Positions 54,379 to 64,000 of a stretch of DNA of 64,000 bases are shown here, piece by piece. The DNA lies in assembly GCA_024636935.1 (NCBI GenBank), contig JAGXGC010000012.1:1-64000 (forward strand), in the 5' to 3' direction. The notes below the pieces were generated by a model. It saw nothing but the letters and a program-made list of their open reading frames with translations, was not told the DNA's origin and made no database searches. Position numbers and translations under genes: made by a program. This DNA is from Sideroxydans sp. (GTDB taxonomy: Bacteria > Pseudomonadota > Gammaproteobacteria > Burkholderiales > Gallionellaceae). Numbering within the stretch: the stretch's first letter is position 1; the number at the start of each line of letters is the position of its first letter.

Positions 54379-55305
54379 TCACTCATGATCGATAAACCAT
54401 TGCTTTGCATTATTCACATCTGACGCGATCTGACGCGTCAGCGCTTCCAAACCGTCGAACTTCATCTCGTCGCGCAACTTGTGCAGGAATTCCACCCGCA
54501 AGTGCCTGCCGTATATCTGCTGTTCGAACTCGAACAGATGCACTTCCAGCACATACTTAGCATCGTGCTTCAGCGTCGGGCGCAGCCCTAGGCTGGCCAC
54601 GCCCTGCAACACGCCGAGTCCATCCGAATGCACATTCACCACAAACACGCCTTTGAGCGGCGGCAGGTTGTGCTTCATCTGGATGTTCGCCGTGGGATAA
54701 CCCAGCTTGCGACCCACCGCATCACCGTGCACCACACGCCCGCTGATGCTGTAGGGGCGACCCAGATAATCGCGGGCGATATCCAGCTTTCCTTCCGCCA
54801 GCGCGTTGCGTATCGCCGTGCTGGAGACACGCACGCCGTCGAACAAAACACTGTGCATCGCTGCCACTTCGAAACCTTGCTGCGCACCGGCCTGCTGCAT
54901 CAATGCAAAATCACCACCGCGCCCGCTGCCGAAGCGGAAGTCGTCTCCGATCAGCACATGCTGCGCACGCAGCGACTCCACCAAGGTCAGGATAAAATCG
55001 TCCGCCGACTTCTGCGCGAACACCTTATCGAATGGACACACATACACGCGATCTATGCCCATCTCGCGAAACAGCTCCAACTTCTCGCGCAGACTGGTGA
55101 GTCGCGCCGGGGCTTTAAGCGGAGTGAAGAATTCGCGCGGATGCGGCTCGAAAGTCACCACCGCTGTCTGCAAACCACGCGCCTGCGCCGTCTCACGCAA
55201 TTCCTTGAGCATCGCCTGATGCCCCAGATGCACCCCGTCAAAATTGCCGATGGTGACCGCCAGAGGTCGAAAATCCGTAGAATGGAGGCCGCGTAGAATC
55301 TGCAT
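54379..55305 (-). CDS. ribF: Bifunctional riboflavin kinase / FAD synthetase
   Basis: VTIGNFDGVHLGHQAML; GRPYSISGRVVHGDAVGRKLGYPTANI. Confidence 0.96.
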   Translation of the reverse strand: MQILRGLHSTDFRPLAVTIGNFDGVHLGHQAMLKELRETAQARGLQTAVVTFEPHPREFFTPLKAPARLTSLREKLELFREMGIDRVYVCPFDKVFAQKSADDFILTLVESLRAQHVLIGDDFRFGSGRGGDFALMQQAGAQQGFEVAAMHSVLFDGVRVSSTAIRNALAEGKLDIARDYLGRPYSISGRVVHGDAVGRKLGYPTANIQMKHNLPPLKGVFVVNVHSDGLGVLQGVASLGLRPTLKHDAKYVLEVHLFEFEQQIYGRHLRVEFLHKLRDEMKFDGLEALTRQIASDVNNAKQWFIDHE

Positions 55306-55362
55306 AGGGCGCGGATTATACAGCCTTACACCCCGTAATCACCCCCGCCAAAAAGGGAATAC

Positions 55363-55761
55363 ATGCTGAACTACCCCCGGGTTGCGATCGACTTCATGAA
55401 CAATGACCACGCCGAATTCGTCGCCCTGCGCAAACATCTGCTCAACCTGCTGCATATGGGCGCGGATCACACGCAGGTAGACGCCATGCTGGAAAACCTG
55501 TTGGAGCACACACGCCGCCACTTCGCCGAGGAAGAGCAACTGATGCTGTCGGTCAAATTCCCACCCTATCCCATGCACAAGGGGGAGCACGACAAAGTGC
55601 TGACCGACATGAATAGCCGCATCGAAAAATGGAAAGCTTCACGCAATACAAAAGATATCAGCAGCTGGCTGGAACATGCGGTACGCGACTGGTTCGTCAA
55701 TCACGTAAGCAGCATGGATTTCGTCACAGCGGCCTATATCCAAGCGCGGAGCGAAGGATGA
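55363..55761 (+). CDS. Bacteriohemerythrin-like protein, complete ligand set
   Basis: DHAEF / HFAEEE / HKGEH / HVSSMD supply the 5 His + Glu + Asp pattern. Confidence 0.9.
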   Translation: MLNYPRVAIDFMNNDHAEFVALRKHLLNLLHMGADHTQVDAMLENLLEHTRRHFAEEEQLMLSVKFPPYPMHKGEHDKVLTDMNSRIEKWKASRNTKDISSWLEHAVRDWFVNHVSSMDFVTAAYIQARSEG

Positions 55762-56126
55762 GCGAAGACATATTCGACCATAGTCATTTCGTAAAAGCCC
55801 ATGCGGCCATGCTGGAACTGCTGGACGCAGATGCGACGGAAGATGCTTTGAACGAAACGCTAGCTGCCATGCAGGGAAGTCTGCAGCAGCAGTTCTCCAA
55901 AGAAGAGCAAGCCATGCAAGCCGCACAGTTCGGCCCGCTGGATGCGCACAAGAAAGACCACGACCAAGCCTTGGAACGCCTATCTGCCCGCATCGTGCAA
56001 TGGCAGGAGTCGCACGACCGGAAAGCTTTGCTGGAATATCTGGAAGGGCCGTTCTCGGACTGGTTCGTACGCCACGTCAATACACGCGACTTCATCACTG
56101 CACAGCGACTCTCGCTGGGTGTCTAG
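55758..56126 (+). CDS. Bacteriohemerythrin-like protein, one His ligand substituted
   Basis: AHAAM / QFSKEE / HKKDH / HVNTRD; overlaps the previous gene by 4 nt (ATGA). Confidence 0.85.
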   Translation: MSEDIFDHSHFVKAHAAMLELLDADATEDALNETLAAMQGSLQQQFSKEEQAMQAAQFGPLDAHKKDHDQALERLSARIVQWQESHDRKALLEYLEGPFSDWFVRHVNTRDFITAQRLSLGV

Positions 56127-56458
56127 TTTCCGACCATCGGCGGCACGATGCCGCGCAGCTTGAAACAACTTGGGTTCGGCGATCCGTCCAACTCATATTC
56201 GTTGAACTCGCGGCACACCTGCGGACGGTCTGCGTAGATGGCGCACCGCACCGCCTGCCCCACTTCTCCCTCCAGCGCGATGCAGCGCGGCGGATAGCTA
56301 TCCGTGCCCTTCATGCAGAAGGATTGTTCATTAAGGTGATGGGTGAGTTTGAGCGGCACATAGCCGCCTAGAGAACTATCTGCTTCTTCGCGGTGCAGCA
56401 CGATGCGAAAGTGTGCGCAGCATGCGCCACAAGTCAGGCAGGGATTTCCCGCATTCAT
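56123..56458 (-). CDS. YkgJ-family cysteine cluster protein
   Basis: [28 protein letters not shown]. Confidence 0.88.
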   Translation of the reverse strand: MNAGNPCLTCGACCAHFRIVLHREEADSSLGGYVPLKLTHHLNEQSFCMKGTDSYPPRCIALEGEVGQAVRCAIYADRPQVCREFNEYELDGSPNPSCFKLRGIVPPMVGN

Positions 56459-57774
56459 TCCTTGACGACTTCAGCGTGCAAGTCGTGCTCGTCGGAACCG
56501 GTGATCTTCACCGTGACAAACTCGCCCACTTCCAAGTCTTCGCCGTCGATGTAGACCAAGCCATCGATCTCCGGCGCATCGGCGCTGCTGCGGGCGATGG
56601 AGCCCTGCTCGTCCACATCGTCCACCAGCACGGTCATGGTCTGGCCGACCTTCTTCGCCAGTTTCTCGGCGCTGATCTCTTCCTGCAGATACATCAAACG
56701 TGCCAGACGCTCTTCCTGTTCTTCGGGATCGATATGGTCAGGCAAGGCATTCGCGGCAGCCCCTTCCACCGGTGAATATTTGAATGCGCCGACGCGATCC
56801 AGTTGCGCTTCTTCGATGAAGTCGAGCAGTTCTTCGAACTCTTCTTCCGTCTCGCCGGGGAAGCCGACGATGAAGGTGCTGCGCAAGGTGATGTCAGGAC
56901 AGATCTCTCGCCATCTCTTGATGCGGGTCAGTACGTTCTCGCTGCTGGCCGGTCGCTTCATCAGCTTGAGGATGCGCTCGTTTGCATGCTGGAACGGGAT
57001 GTCGAGGTAAGGCAGGATCTTGCCTTCCGCCATCAAGGGGATGACATCGTCCACGCTCGGATACGGATAGACGTAATGCAGTCGCGTCCACACACCCAGA
57101 TCACCTAACGCGCCAGCTAGATCGGTCATGCGTGTCTTCAGTGGCTTGCCTTGCCAGAAGCCGGTGCGGTATTTCACATCCACACCGTATGCGGAAGTGT
57201 CCTGCGAGATGACCAGCAATTCCTTCACGCCGGACTCGACCAGCTTCTCCGCTTCGGCCATCACATCATGCACAGGACGACTGACCAGATCACCGCGCAA
57301 GCTCGGGATGATGCAGAAGGTGCAGCTATGGTTACAGCCTTCGGATATCTTCAGGTAGGCGAAATGTTGCGGCGTGAGGCGCACGCCTTGTGGCGGCACC
57401 AGATCGACATAGGGATCATGCAAGCGCGGCAGATACTGGTGCACCGCATTCATCACCGCATCGGTCTCATGCGGGCCGGTGACGGCGAGCACCTTGGGAT
57501 GCGTCTTCTGCACGATGTCCCCCTTGGCGCCGAGGCAACCGGTGACGATGACCTTGCCGTTCTCCTGCAAGGCTTCGCCGATGGCTTCCAACGATTCGGC
57601 TACCGCACTGTCGATGAAGCCGCAGGTGTTGACCACCACTAGGTCGGCCTCCTGATAACTGGGCGTCAGCTCATACCCTTCTGCCTGCATGCGCGTGAGG
57701 ATGAGCTCGGAATCGGATGCAGCTTTAGGGCAACCGAGTGAGACGAAACCGATCTTGGGTGCAGCTTTACTCAT
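56455..57774 (-). CDS. rimO: Ribosomal protein S12 methylthiotransferase
   Basis: [40 protein letters not shown] radical SAM CxxxCxxC. Confidence 0.95.
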   Translation of the reverse strand: MSKAAPKIGFVSLGCPKAASDSELILTRMQAEGYELTPSYQEADLVVVNTCGFIDSAVAESLEAIGEALQENGKVIVTGCLGAKGDIVQKTHPKVLAVTGPHETDAVMNAVHQYLPRLHDPYVDLVPPQGVRLTPQHFAYLKISEGCNHSCTFCIIPSLRGDLVSRPVHDVMAEAEKLVESGVKELLVISQDTSAYGVDVKYRTGFWQGKPLKTRMTDLAGALGDLGVWTRLHYVYPYPSVDDVIPLMAEGKILPYLDIPFQHANERILKLMKRPASSENVLTRIKRWREICPDITLRSTFIVGFPGETEEEFEELLDFIEEAQLDRVGAFKYSPVEGAAANALPDHIDPEEQEERLARLMYLQEEISAEKLAKKVGQTMTVLVDDVDEQGSIARSSADAPEIDGLVYIDGEDLEVGEFVTVKITGSDEHDLHAEVVKE

Positions 57775-57777
57775 AGT

Positions 57778-58695
57778 TCATTCCTGATTTGGGTTCTCGC
57801 CACGCTCCAGATCGGCATCGACTTGCGACAGCGGATCTTCGATTGGCTCAAGGTGGGTGGTAATGTGGCTGAACGGCACGGCGGCACGTATCTCGGCCTC
57901 GATCTGTTCAACCAGATCGTGTCCGCGCTGCACCGTCCACTTGCCCGGCACCAATACATGCATGGATATGAAGGCCTGGCGTCCGGCTTCACGTGTGCGC
58001 AAGGCATGGAAGTCCAGCCCCTGCTCGCGGTACTTCACCAGTATGTTTTCAATGGCATCGATATGCTCTTGCGGAATCGCGACATCCATCAGGCCCTCAG
58101 CGGAACGATGCAGCAGCTGCCAGCCGGTCCACACGATGTTCGCTGCCACCAACAGCGCGATCACTGGATCCAGCCACAGCCAGCCACTCACCCACACCAA
58201 CGCCACGCCGATGATGACGCCAACCGAAGTCCACACATCTGTCATCAGATGCTTCGCATCCGCTTCCAGGGTGATCGAGTTATAGGCACGTCCGGCCTTG
58301 AGCAGTTCACGCGCAGCTAGCAGGTTGATGACTGATGCGACCACCGACACCAGCAAACCGACGCCCACTTCAGCAAGTGCCTGTGGATGCAGCAAACGGT
58401 CGATGGCGGCATAGGCGATGCTTATCGCCGCCAACAGAATGAGGAAACCTTCGAAAGCGCTGGAGAAGTATTCAGCCTTGCCATGACCGTAGGCATGCTT
58501 CTCATCTGCTGGAGCCGCAGCCAGCGTCAGCACATACAAGGCCATCAGCGCGCCCGCCAGATTGACGAAGGATTCCAGCGCGTCCGACAACAGACCGACC
58601 GAACCGGTCAGCCACCAAGCCGCGCCCTTGAGCAGGATGGTAGCGACCGCAGCAGCGATAGAAAGCCAGGCGAAGCGTGTCAGATCCTTATGCAT
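57778..58695 (-). CDS. Cation diffusion facilitator (CDF) metal efflux transporter
   Basis: [36 protein letters not shown]-terminal cytoplasmic domain. Confidence 0.92.
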   Translation of the reverse strand: MHKDLTRFAWLSIAAAVATILLKGAAWWLTGSVGLLSDALESFVNLAGALMALYVLTLAAAPADEKHAYGHGKAEYFSSAFEGFLILLAAISIAYAAIDRLLHPQALAEVGVGLLVSVVASVINLLAARELLKAGRAYNSITLEADAKHLMTDVWTSVGVIIGVALVWVSGWLWLDPVIALLVAANIVWTGWQLLHRSAEGLMDVAIPQEHIDAIENILVKYREQGLDFHALRTREAGRQAFISMHVLVPGKWTVQRGHDLVEQIEAEIRAAVPFSHITTHLEPIEDPLSQVDADLERGENPNQE

Positions 58696-58696
58696 A

Positions 58697-59470
58697 TCAG
58701 GCTCCAGCGAAATAACCGGTCAGACCGACCGTCGCCACACCCAACATGATCAACGCCACCTGCTGCACGGTATCGCGCATCTGAGTGCGTTTGTGCAGAC
58801 CGGGAATGAGATCGGCCACAGCGACATAGATCATGCTGGCTGCCGACAATGCGAGGATATAAGGCGTCCATGATTGCATGCCCTGCAATGCGTAATATGC
58901 CAGCACACCACCCGCCAAGGTGGCGAAGCTGGAGATCAGATTGAGCTGGAACGCCCGCAGCTTGCTGTAACCGGAATGCAGCAGAATCAGAAAGTCGCCG
59001 ACTTCCTGCGGAATCTCGTGCGCGATGATGGCCAGCGCGGTGACGATACCCAAATTGATATCCACCATGAAGGCCGCAGCGATGATGATGCCGTCTACAA
59101 AGTTATGGAAGGTGTCGCCGATGATGAGCATGGTGCCGCTACGTCCATGATCGTGACCAGGCTGTTCGTGCGGCTCATGCGCTTCACAATGGTCATGGTG
59201 ACAATGACGCCAGATCAACACCTTCTCCAGCGTGAAGAACAACAGAATGCCGGCCAGCACCGTACCGCTCACCGCGGCGGTGTTACCAGCCAGATCGATC
59301 GCTTCCGGCAGGATGTCGAGGAACACTGCGCCCAGCAAAGCACCGATGGCATAGCTGACCAGCATGCCGATCCAGTGCGTGCGCGCATTCAGTGCGAACA
59401 ACGCCGCGCACAATACGCTTAGCGCGCCGCCGAATAGGCTGGCAACGATGATCCAAGACAGAACAGACAT
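58697..59470 (-). CDS. ZIP-family metal (zinc/iron) transporter
   Basis: [21 protein letters not shown] His loop; [29 protein letters not shown]. Confidence 0.92.
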   Translation of the reverse strand: MSVLSWIIVASLFGGALSVLCAALFALNARTHWIGMLVSYAIGALLGAVFLDILPEAIDLAGNTAAVSGTVLAGILLFFTLEKVLIWRHCHHDHCEAHEPHEQPGHDHGRSGTMLIIGDTFHNFVDGIIIAAAFMVDINLGIVTALAIIAHEIPQEVGDFLILLHSGYSKLRAFQLNLISSFATLAGGVLAYYALQGMQSWTPYILALSAASMIYVAVADLIPGLHKRTQMRDTVQQVALIMLGVATVGLTGYFAGA

Positions 59471-59515
59471 ATCAAACCAAGGGGATACGGGGCGCGCATT
59501 GTACCCGACCGGACA

Positions 59516-61078
59516 CTAATCCCCCAGCACCACATCCTTGGTCTCGGGCAGGAAAAACAGTCCGATGATGGATGCCATGATGAGTATGCCGACCGGATAC
59601 CACAGCCCAGCCATCACATCGCCCGCGTTCACAGACAGCAAGGTCACCATGAACGGCGACAAGCCACCGATCCAGCCTGCACTCAGGTTATGCGGCAAGG
59701 CGGCGGCGGTGTAGCGGTTGCGTGCTTTGAACAGTTCCGGCAGCACTGCCGTCTGCGGCCCGGTGATGAGGCCGACTGCAACCACTAGCACCACCAGCAG
59801 CAGGAATAGCATGACCGGGTTGGTCTGCTCACTGTCCGCTTTTTCTGTCCAGCCTTTCGATTTCAGTCCAGCGCTCAAGGCAGCGGGATCGAAGCCACTG
59901 ACTTCCACATCCTTGCCGATGCGCACCAGAGTGCCCTCACCTGGCTCGGTGTTATGCACGATGCCGTTCTTGATGAAGAACTCCTGATTGCGCGCGCACT
60001 CGCTCTGCGCCTTGTGGAACGGGCTGTAGTCACAGCCTGTGCCGGACAGAGTCACCGATACTTCTTTATTGAAACGTTCCAGCGCGGGGTTGCCAAAATG
60101 CTGCAAGCCGTTGAACACCGGAATGATGGTGATCGCCCCCAGCAGCAAGCCCGCCAGCAATACGGGACGACGTCCGATGCGGTCAGACAGCCAGCCACAC
60201 CAGATGGTGAGCGGAAACAGCAACAGTGTTGAGAGCATCACCAGCGTGCTGGCGAACTGCGCGTCCAGTCGCACCACGTTCTTGAGGAACACGTTGGCAT
60301 ACACCTGCGAAGTGAAGAACAGCAAGGAACCGCCCGCCGAGATGCAAAAGAACAGCAAGGCCATGCCTTTCAAGGTCTGGCGGTCACGGAAACATTCACG
60401 TAGCGGCGCTTTGGACACGCGGCCCTGCGCTTGCAGTTCTTTGAACACCGGCGATTCTTCCAGACTCATACGCGTCTTGATCGAGATGAACAACAACACC
60501 ACCGAGAAAAGGAACGGCACGCGCCAGCCCCAGCTGCTGAACGATGCATCATCGAGAAACTGGAGCAACAACACGATCTGAAAGGTAGAAACGAGGATAC
60601 CCAGCGGCCCCATCAGTTGCAGCACACTGGTGTAGAGACCGCGTCGACCTTCGGGCGCATGTTCGGTGAGATACACCGCCACACCGCCGATCTCACCACC
60701 GACTGCGAAACCTTGCAACAAACGCAGCAGCAACAGCAGCGCAGGCGCCAGCATGCCGACCTGCGCATAGGTCGGCAGCATACCAACCAGAAAAGTGGAA
60801 GCACCCATCAGACTGATGGTGACGAGGAAGATCGGACGTCGCCCATAACGATCCGCCAGCGTCCCGAACAAGGCGGAACCCAACGGTCGAACGATCATGC
60901 CCACGCCGAACGCAGCCAGACTCGCCAGCAAAGCGGCGGTCGCATCCTCCGGCGGAAAGAACAACACACTGAAGTAAGTCGCCAGTGTGGCGAAGGTGAG
61001 GAAGTCATACCACTCAAGGAAGGTGCCGAAACAGGCGGCGAGCACCACCTTGCGCTGGGTTTTAGTTATTGTATTCAT
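59516..61078 (-). CDS. MFS transporter, metabolite:H+ symporter (MHS/ProP-like) family
   Basis: 12-TM type; FLEWYDFLTFATLATYFSVLFFP, GTLADRYGRRPIFLVT; extra soluble insert of about 100 aa. Confidence 0.88.
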   Translation of the reverse strand: MNTITKTQRKVVLAACFGTFLEWYDFLTFATLATYFSVLFFPPEDATAALLASLAAFGVGMIVRPLGSALFGTLADRYGRRPIFLVTISLMGASTFLVGMLPTYAQVGMLAPALLLLLRLLQGFAVGGEIGGVAVYLTEHAPEGRRGLYTSVLQLMGPLGILVSTFQIVLLLQFLDDASFSSWGWRVPFLFSVVLLFISIKTRMSLEESPVFKELQAQGRVSKAPLRECFRDRQTLKGMALLFFCISAGGSLLFFTSQVYANVFLKNVVRLDAQFASTLVMLSTLLLFPLTIWCGWLSDRIGRRPVLLAGLLLGAITIIPVFNGLQHFGNPALERFNKEVSVTLSGTGCDYSPFHKAQSECARNQEFFIKNGIVHNTEPGEGTLVRIGKDVEVSGFDPAALSAGLKSKGWTEKADSEQTNPVMLFLLLVVLVVAVGLITGPQTAVLPELFKARNRYTAAALPHNLSAGWIGGLSPFMVTLLSVNAGDVMAGLWYPVGILIMASIIGLFFLPETKDVVLGD

Positions 61079-61240
61079 GGCAGAGGCATGGATTGTGAAC
61101 AGCGCAGGATATAAAGCATATGCTGGCGCTTGTCCACTCGAGCGCTTGATTTACAGTGTAGAGACACACACAATGGCGGCGTATTGAACCATTCGTCGCT
61201 GGCCATTGTCACAGCGCGGCCTTAACTTTCGGAGATCACG

Positions 61241-61861
61241 ATGAGAACAAATTCCCTGCTATCCCTTTCTGCCGCCGTACTGCTGCTGTCCGCCTGTGCC
61301 ACACCAGATGCCGGTAAGCCAGTCACCTATCAGGATGTGAATTCCACCGGCGTCGTTGCCGGTGTGGGTGTGGAAAGTCAGGATGTAACGGCTGTCACCG
61401 ACGTGATGGTGAAGGACATCCTTGCCACGCCGGAAGTCGTGAAGCGCAGCCAAGCGGCACGCGTGATCCTTGATTCAGCCTATTTCGAGAACGAGAGCAG
61501 CCAGCGCATCAACAAGAACCTCCTAGTGGATCGTCTGCGCATCAACCTGCAACGCGCAGCCCAAGGCAAACTGCAATTCGTGTCGCGTGAATCCGCCGAG
61601 ATGGTCGCGCAGGAGCGTGACATGAAGCGCCAAGGCGTGACCGATGCAGGCACACTCAAGCAAGCCAAGGCTACCGCCGGTGCGGACTATCGACTGGTCG
61701 GCCGTATCAACTCACTGGATGCGCGTAGCGCGCAGAGCGGCATGGTGGAACGCTACACCCAGATCACTTTCGAACTGATCGATCTGGAAACTTCGCTCAG
61801 CGTCTGGTCCAACCTGTACGAGTTCAAGAAGGGTGGCCAGGACGATGCGGTCTATCGCTGA
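61241..61861 (+). CDS. lpoB: Penicillin-binding protein activator LpoB-like lipoprotein
   Basis: Lipobox LLLSAC; RINKNLLVDRLRINLQRAAQGKLQFVSRE; ADYRLVGRINSLDARS. Confidence 0.88.
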   Translation: MRTNSLLSLSAAVLLLSACATPDAGKPVTYQDVNSTGVVAGVGVESQDVTAVTDVMVKDILATPEVVKRSQAARVILDSAYFENESSQRINKNLLVDRLRINLQRAAQGKLQFVSRESAEMVAQERDMKRQGVTDAGTLKQAKATAGADYRLVGRINSLDARSAQSGMVERYTQITFELIDLETSLSVWSNLYEFKKGGQDDAVYR

Positions 61862-63326
61862 TCTTTCAGCGACGCCCCGCTTCGTTCCCCGCGCTCTTGC
61901 TTGTGCCGTCTGGCTGACACTTTCCGGCTGCGCCTCGACGGGACTTGATACCAACCCTGTTGAACCGGGGCGCATCGAACAACTACTGGAACCCAAAGCG
62001 GAAGTGCCGTCTGCCTTGCGTCCCTTCGTGCTGCGCGATCAGGAACAAGGCCGCCGCGACCGCGTGCTGAACGAAGCCATGGCCGGGCTCGCCGCACTGG
62101 AACTGTCTCAACCGGAAACGGCACAACGTCTGCTATCCGACGCGCAAGCGCTGATCGAGACCATCTATGCGAATGACCCTGCCGCCAACCGCGCACGCAG
62201 TAATTTCGTACCGGAAGCCAACAAAGATTTCAAAGGCGATCCTTACGAGCGCGCCATGGTCGGCTACTACCTATCACTCGCCGATTTCTCTGATGACGAT
62301 CTCGACAACGCGCGCGCCGATCTGCGTTTCGCTGAGATACAAGACACCATGTCCGCCGCAGAGACTTTCCAGAGCGATATGGTCATCATGCCGTTCATCC
62401 GCGGCTGGCTGTACAACTGCTCGGGGCGCAATGCGCAGGCAAAGGACGAATTCGCCGCAGTGCAAAAATTCAAACCGGGCATCAAGACGCCCACCCCCAA
62501 AGACAACGTGCTGCTGATCGGCGAGGTCGGCCTCGCACCGGGCAAGATCGCCAGTGGTCGACATCAGGAAGAATTGCGCTACGGACGTCGCGACGACGGC
62601 AAGATGCGCGGCGTCACCTTCACGCAAGGCTCAGAACTACTGGTTGGCCAACAGATAGAGGATGTGTTCTGGCAAGCTTCGACACGCGGCGGTCGCGCGG
62701 TGGACAAGATACTCGCCGGCAAAGCCTCGTTCCGCAATACCGCGCAAGGCATCGCAACCGGTGCTGCCGTGTTCGCCCAGATCTCAGCCGACATCGCACA
62801 CAATGCCGCCCGCCGCAAAGACAGCGACGACGCCGGCCAATATGCGGGATTAGCACTGCTCGGCATGTTGGTCAGCATAGGTAGCGACATCGTCGCCGCC
62901 TCCACCCATCCCGAAGCCGATACCCGCACCTGGTCCAGCCTGCCTGATCGCATCTATGTGGCGACCAGCCAAGCGGATGTGAATGCAGAGCCTACGCCGT
63001 GGTCGTTGGGCTTCCATGATGCGCGGGGCGAGCTGCAAGGTGCGGTGGAGATGAAGACTTTCCGTTCCGGTGCCTGCATGCTGATCTGGGGCAGGCAGTA
63101 CCCCGGCAGCTATCCTTCCAGCTGGACAGACAGTTCACTGCGCCACGAAGAAGTGATACAAGAGAAATGCAAAGGTGCTTGCAGTGCTATCACCGAACAG
63201 GCGACACTTGATGCCAAGAATTTCAATACCTCGCTCGCACCACTCGCCGTGCCGACCGAGGTTCCCGACGATGTTGATTCGGGTGTGACTTTCAAGCGCA
63301 GAATATTCCTCACTTACCCAAACTAA
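61845..63326 (+). CDS. COG3014-like uncharacterised lipoprotein
   Basis: Lipobox-like TLSGC; overlaps lpoB by 17 nt; family call is from memory. Confidence 0.7.
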   Translation: MRSIADLSATPRFVPRALACAVWLTLSGCASTGLDTNPVEPGRIEQLLEPKAEVPSALRPFVLRDQEQGRRDRVLNEAMAGLAALELSQPETAQRLLSDAQALIETIYANDPAANRARSNFVPEANKDFKGDPYERAMVGYYLSLADFSDDDLDNARADLRFAEIQDTMSAAETFQSDMVIMPFIRGWLYNCSGRNAQAKDEFAAVQKFKPGIKTPTPKDNVLLIGEVGLAPGKIASGRHQEELRYGRRDDGKMRGVTFTQGSELLVGQQIEDVFWQASTRGGRAVDKILAGKASFRNTAQGIATGAAVFAQISADIAHNAARRKDSDDAGQYAGLALLGMLVSIGSDIVAASTHPEADTRTWSSLPDRIYVATSQADVNAEPTPWSLGFHDARGELQGAVEMKTFRSGACMLIWGRQYPGSYPSSWTDSSLRHEEVIQEKCKGACSAITEQATLDAKNFNTSLAPLAVPTEVPDDVDSGVTFKRRIFLTYPN

Positions 63327-63357
63327 TCCAGCAACCCCGTTTACTTAGGAGAACATC

Positions 63358-63726
63358 ATGTTAAAAAAGATACTTTCCATCCTGCTATTGAGCTTCATGG
63401 CTGCCTGTCAGTCATTGCCAGATGCCACCATCATCATGATCGACGAGGATCATCTGGAAGACGTGGTCGAAGTGAACAACGTGCAATCGGGACGCACAAC
63501 CACCGGCACATTGCGCGTGTGGGGCGAACTGAAGAACCTCACCGACAAGCGCGTGCTGATCGAAGTGCGTGCCGCGTTCCGTGGCGATGGCGGACGCGTC
63601 GTGGAAAAAGCTGGCGGTTGGACACGCGTGTTCATCGACCCGAATTCCACTCAGGATCTGGAACTGCTATCCACCGTCAATGATGCATCGGAGTTCTTGC
63701 TAGAAGTACGCGAGGGGAAACAGTAA
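63358..63726 (+). CDS. YcfL-like (DUF1425) lipoprotein
   Basis: Lipobox FMAAC; RTTTGTLRVWGELKNLTDKRVLIEVRAAF; genomic link to lpoB. Confidence 0.8.
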   Translation: MLKKILSILLLSFMAACQSLPDATIIMIDEDHLEDVVEVNNVQSGRTTTGTLRVWGELKNLTDKRVLIEVRAAFRGDGGRVVEKAGGWTRVFIDPNSTQDLELLSTVNDASEFLLEVREGKQ

Positions 63727-63733
63727 GCCTGGC

Positions 63734-64000
63734 TCAGGCGAGCCAGATGAAAGTGCCCATCCGACCGGTCACCCCATCGCGTCGGTAAGAGAAGAAGCAC
63801 TCGGGCTCGCCAAAGGTACAGCGTCCACCACCGTGGATGGACGTGATGCCCAACGCACTCAGACGCTGATGCGCCAGCAGATAAAGGTCTGCCCGATACT
63901 TGTCTGAATCAGACTGTGCAACGAAGGCTTCCTTCGCTTGCGCATGCTGCGCAATGAAAGCCTCGCGCACTTCCGCACCGACTTCAAAGTGAGTTTGACT
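63734..64000 (-). CDS. pgeF: Peptidoglycan editing factor PgeF (YfiH/laccase-domain), partial, runs off the window
   Basis: Frame is open to position 64000 (SQTHFEVGAEVREAF); C-terminus GGRCTFGEPECFFSYRRDGVTGRMGTFIWL. Confidence 0.88.
   Translation of the reverse strand, partial: SQTHFEVGAEVREAFIAQHAQAKEAFVAQSDSDKYRADLYLLAHQRLSALGITSIHGGGRCTFGEPECFFSYRRDGVTGRMGTFIWLA

Overview
The window is about 64 kb of a betaproteobacterial chromosome. Gene content and order look like an iron-associated lineage such as Gallionellaceae/Nitrosomonadales, but that is inference. Most of it is dense housekeeping sequence. The minus strand carries a long amino-acid/aromatic superoperon: gyrA-serC-serA-pheA-hisC-aroF-tyrA-aroA::cmk-rpsA-ihfB-lapA-lapB-pyrF-hldE-hldD-comEA, followed by cysK and cysM. 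Other blocks are ubiG-gph, ssrA (tmRNA), a GspE/PilB-type ATPase, efp-earP, rlmJ, a split MacAB-like ABC exporter, a minor-pilin/PilY1 cluster, ispH/lspA/ileS/ribF, rimO with ZIP and CDF metal transporters, and an lpoB lipoprotein cluster. Two tRNAs and the promoter/leader of an rRNA operon (left edge) are visible. The most interesting accessory features are: (1) a four-gene stressosome-like module coupled to a diguanylate cyclase (GGDEF, then an RsbT-RsbX-like fusion, then RsbR-like, then RsbS-like) lying between lspA and ispH; (2) a duplicated tmRNA 3' end (att-like scar) 326 bp downstream of ssrA, bounding a hairpin-rich 300-bp remnant; (3) three hemerythrin domains, one fused to a class III cyclase, two of which lack the same His ligand; (4) a ~169-bp palindrome-packed MITE/REP-like element between ribF and ileS; (5) a heptanucleotide tandem repeat inside aroA. 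All calls come from reading the sequence and the supplied ORFs. No database search was run.
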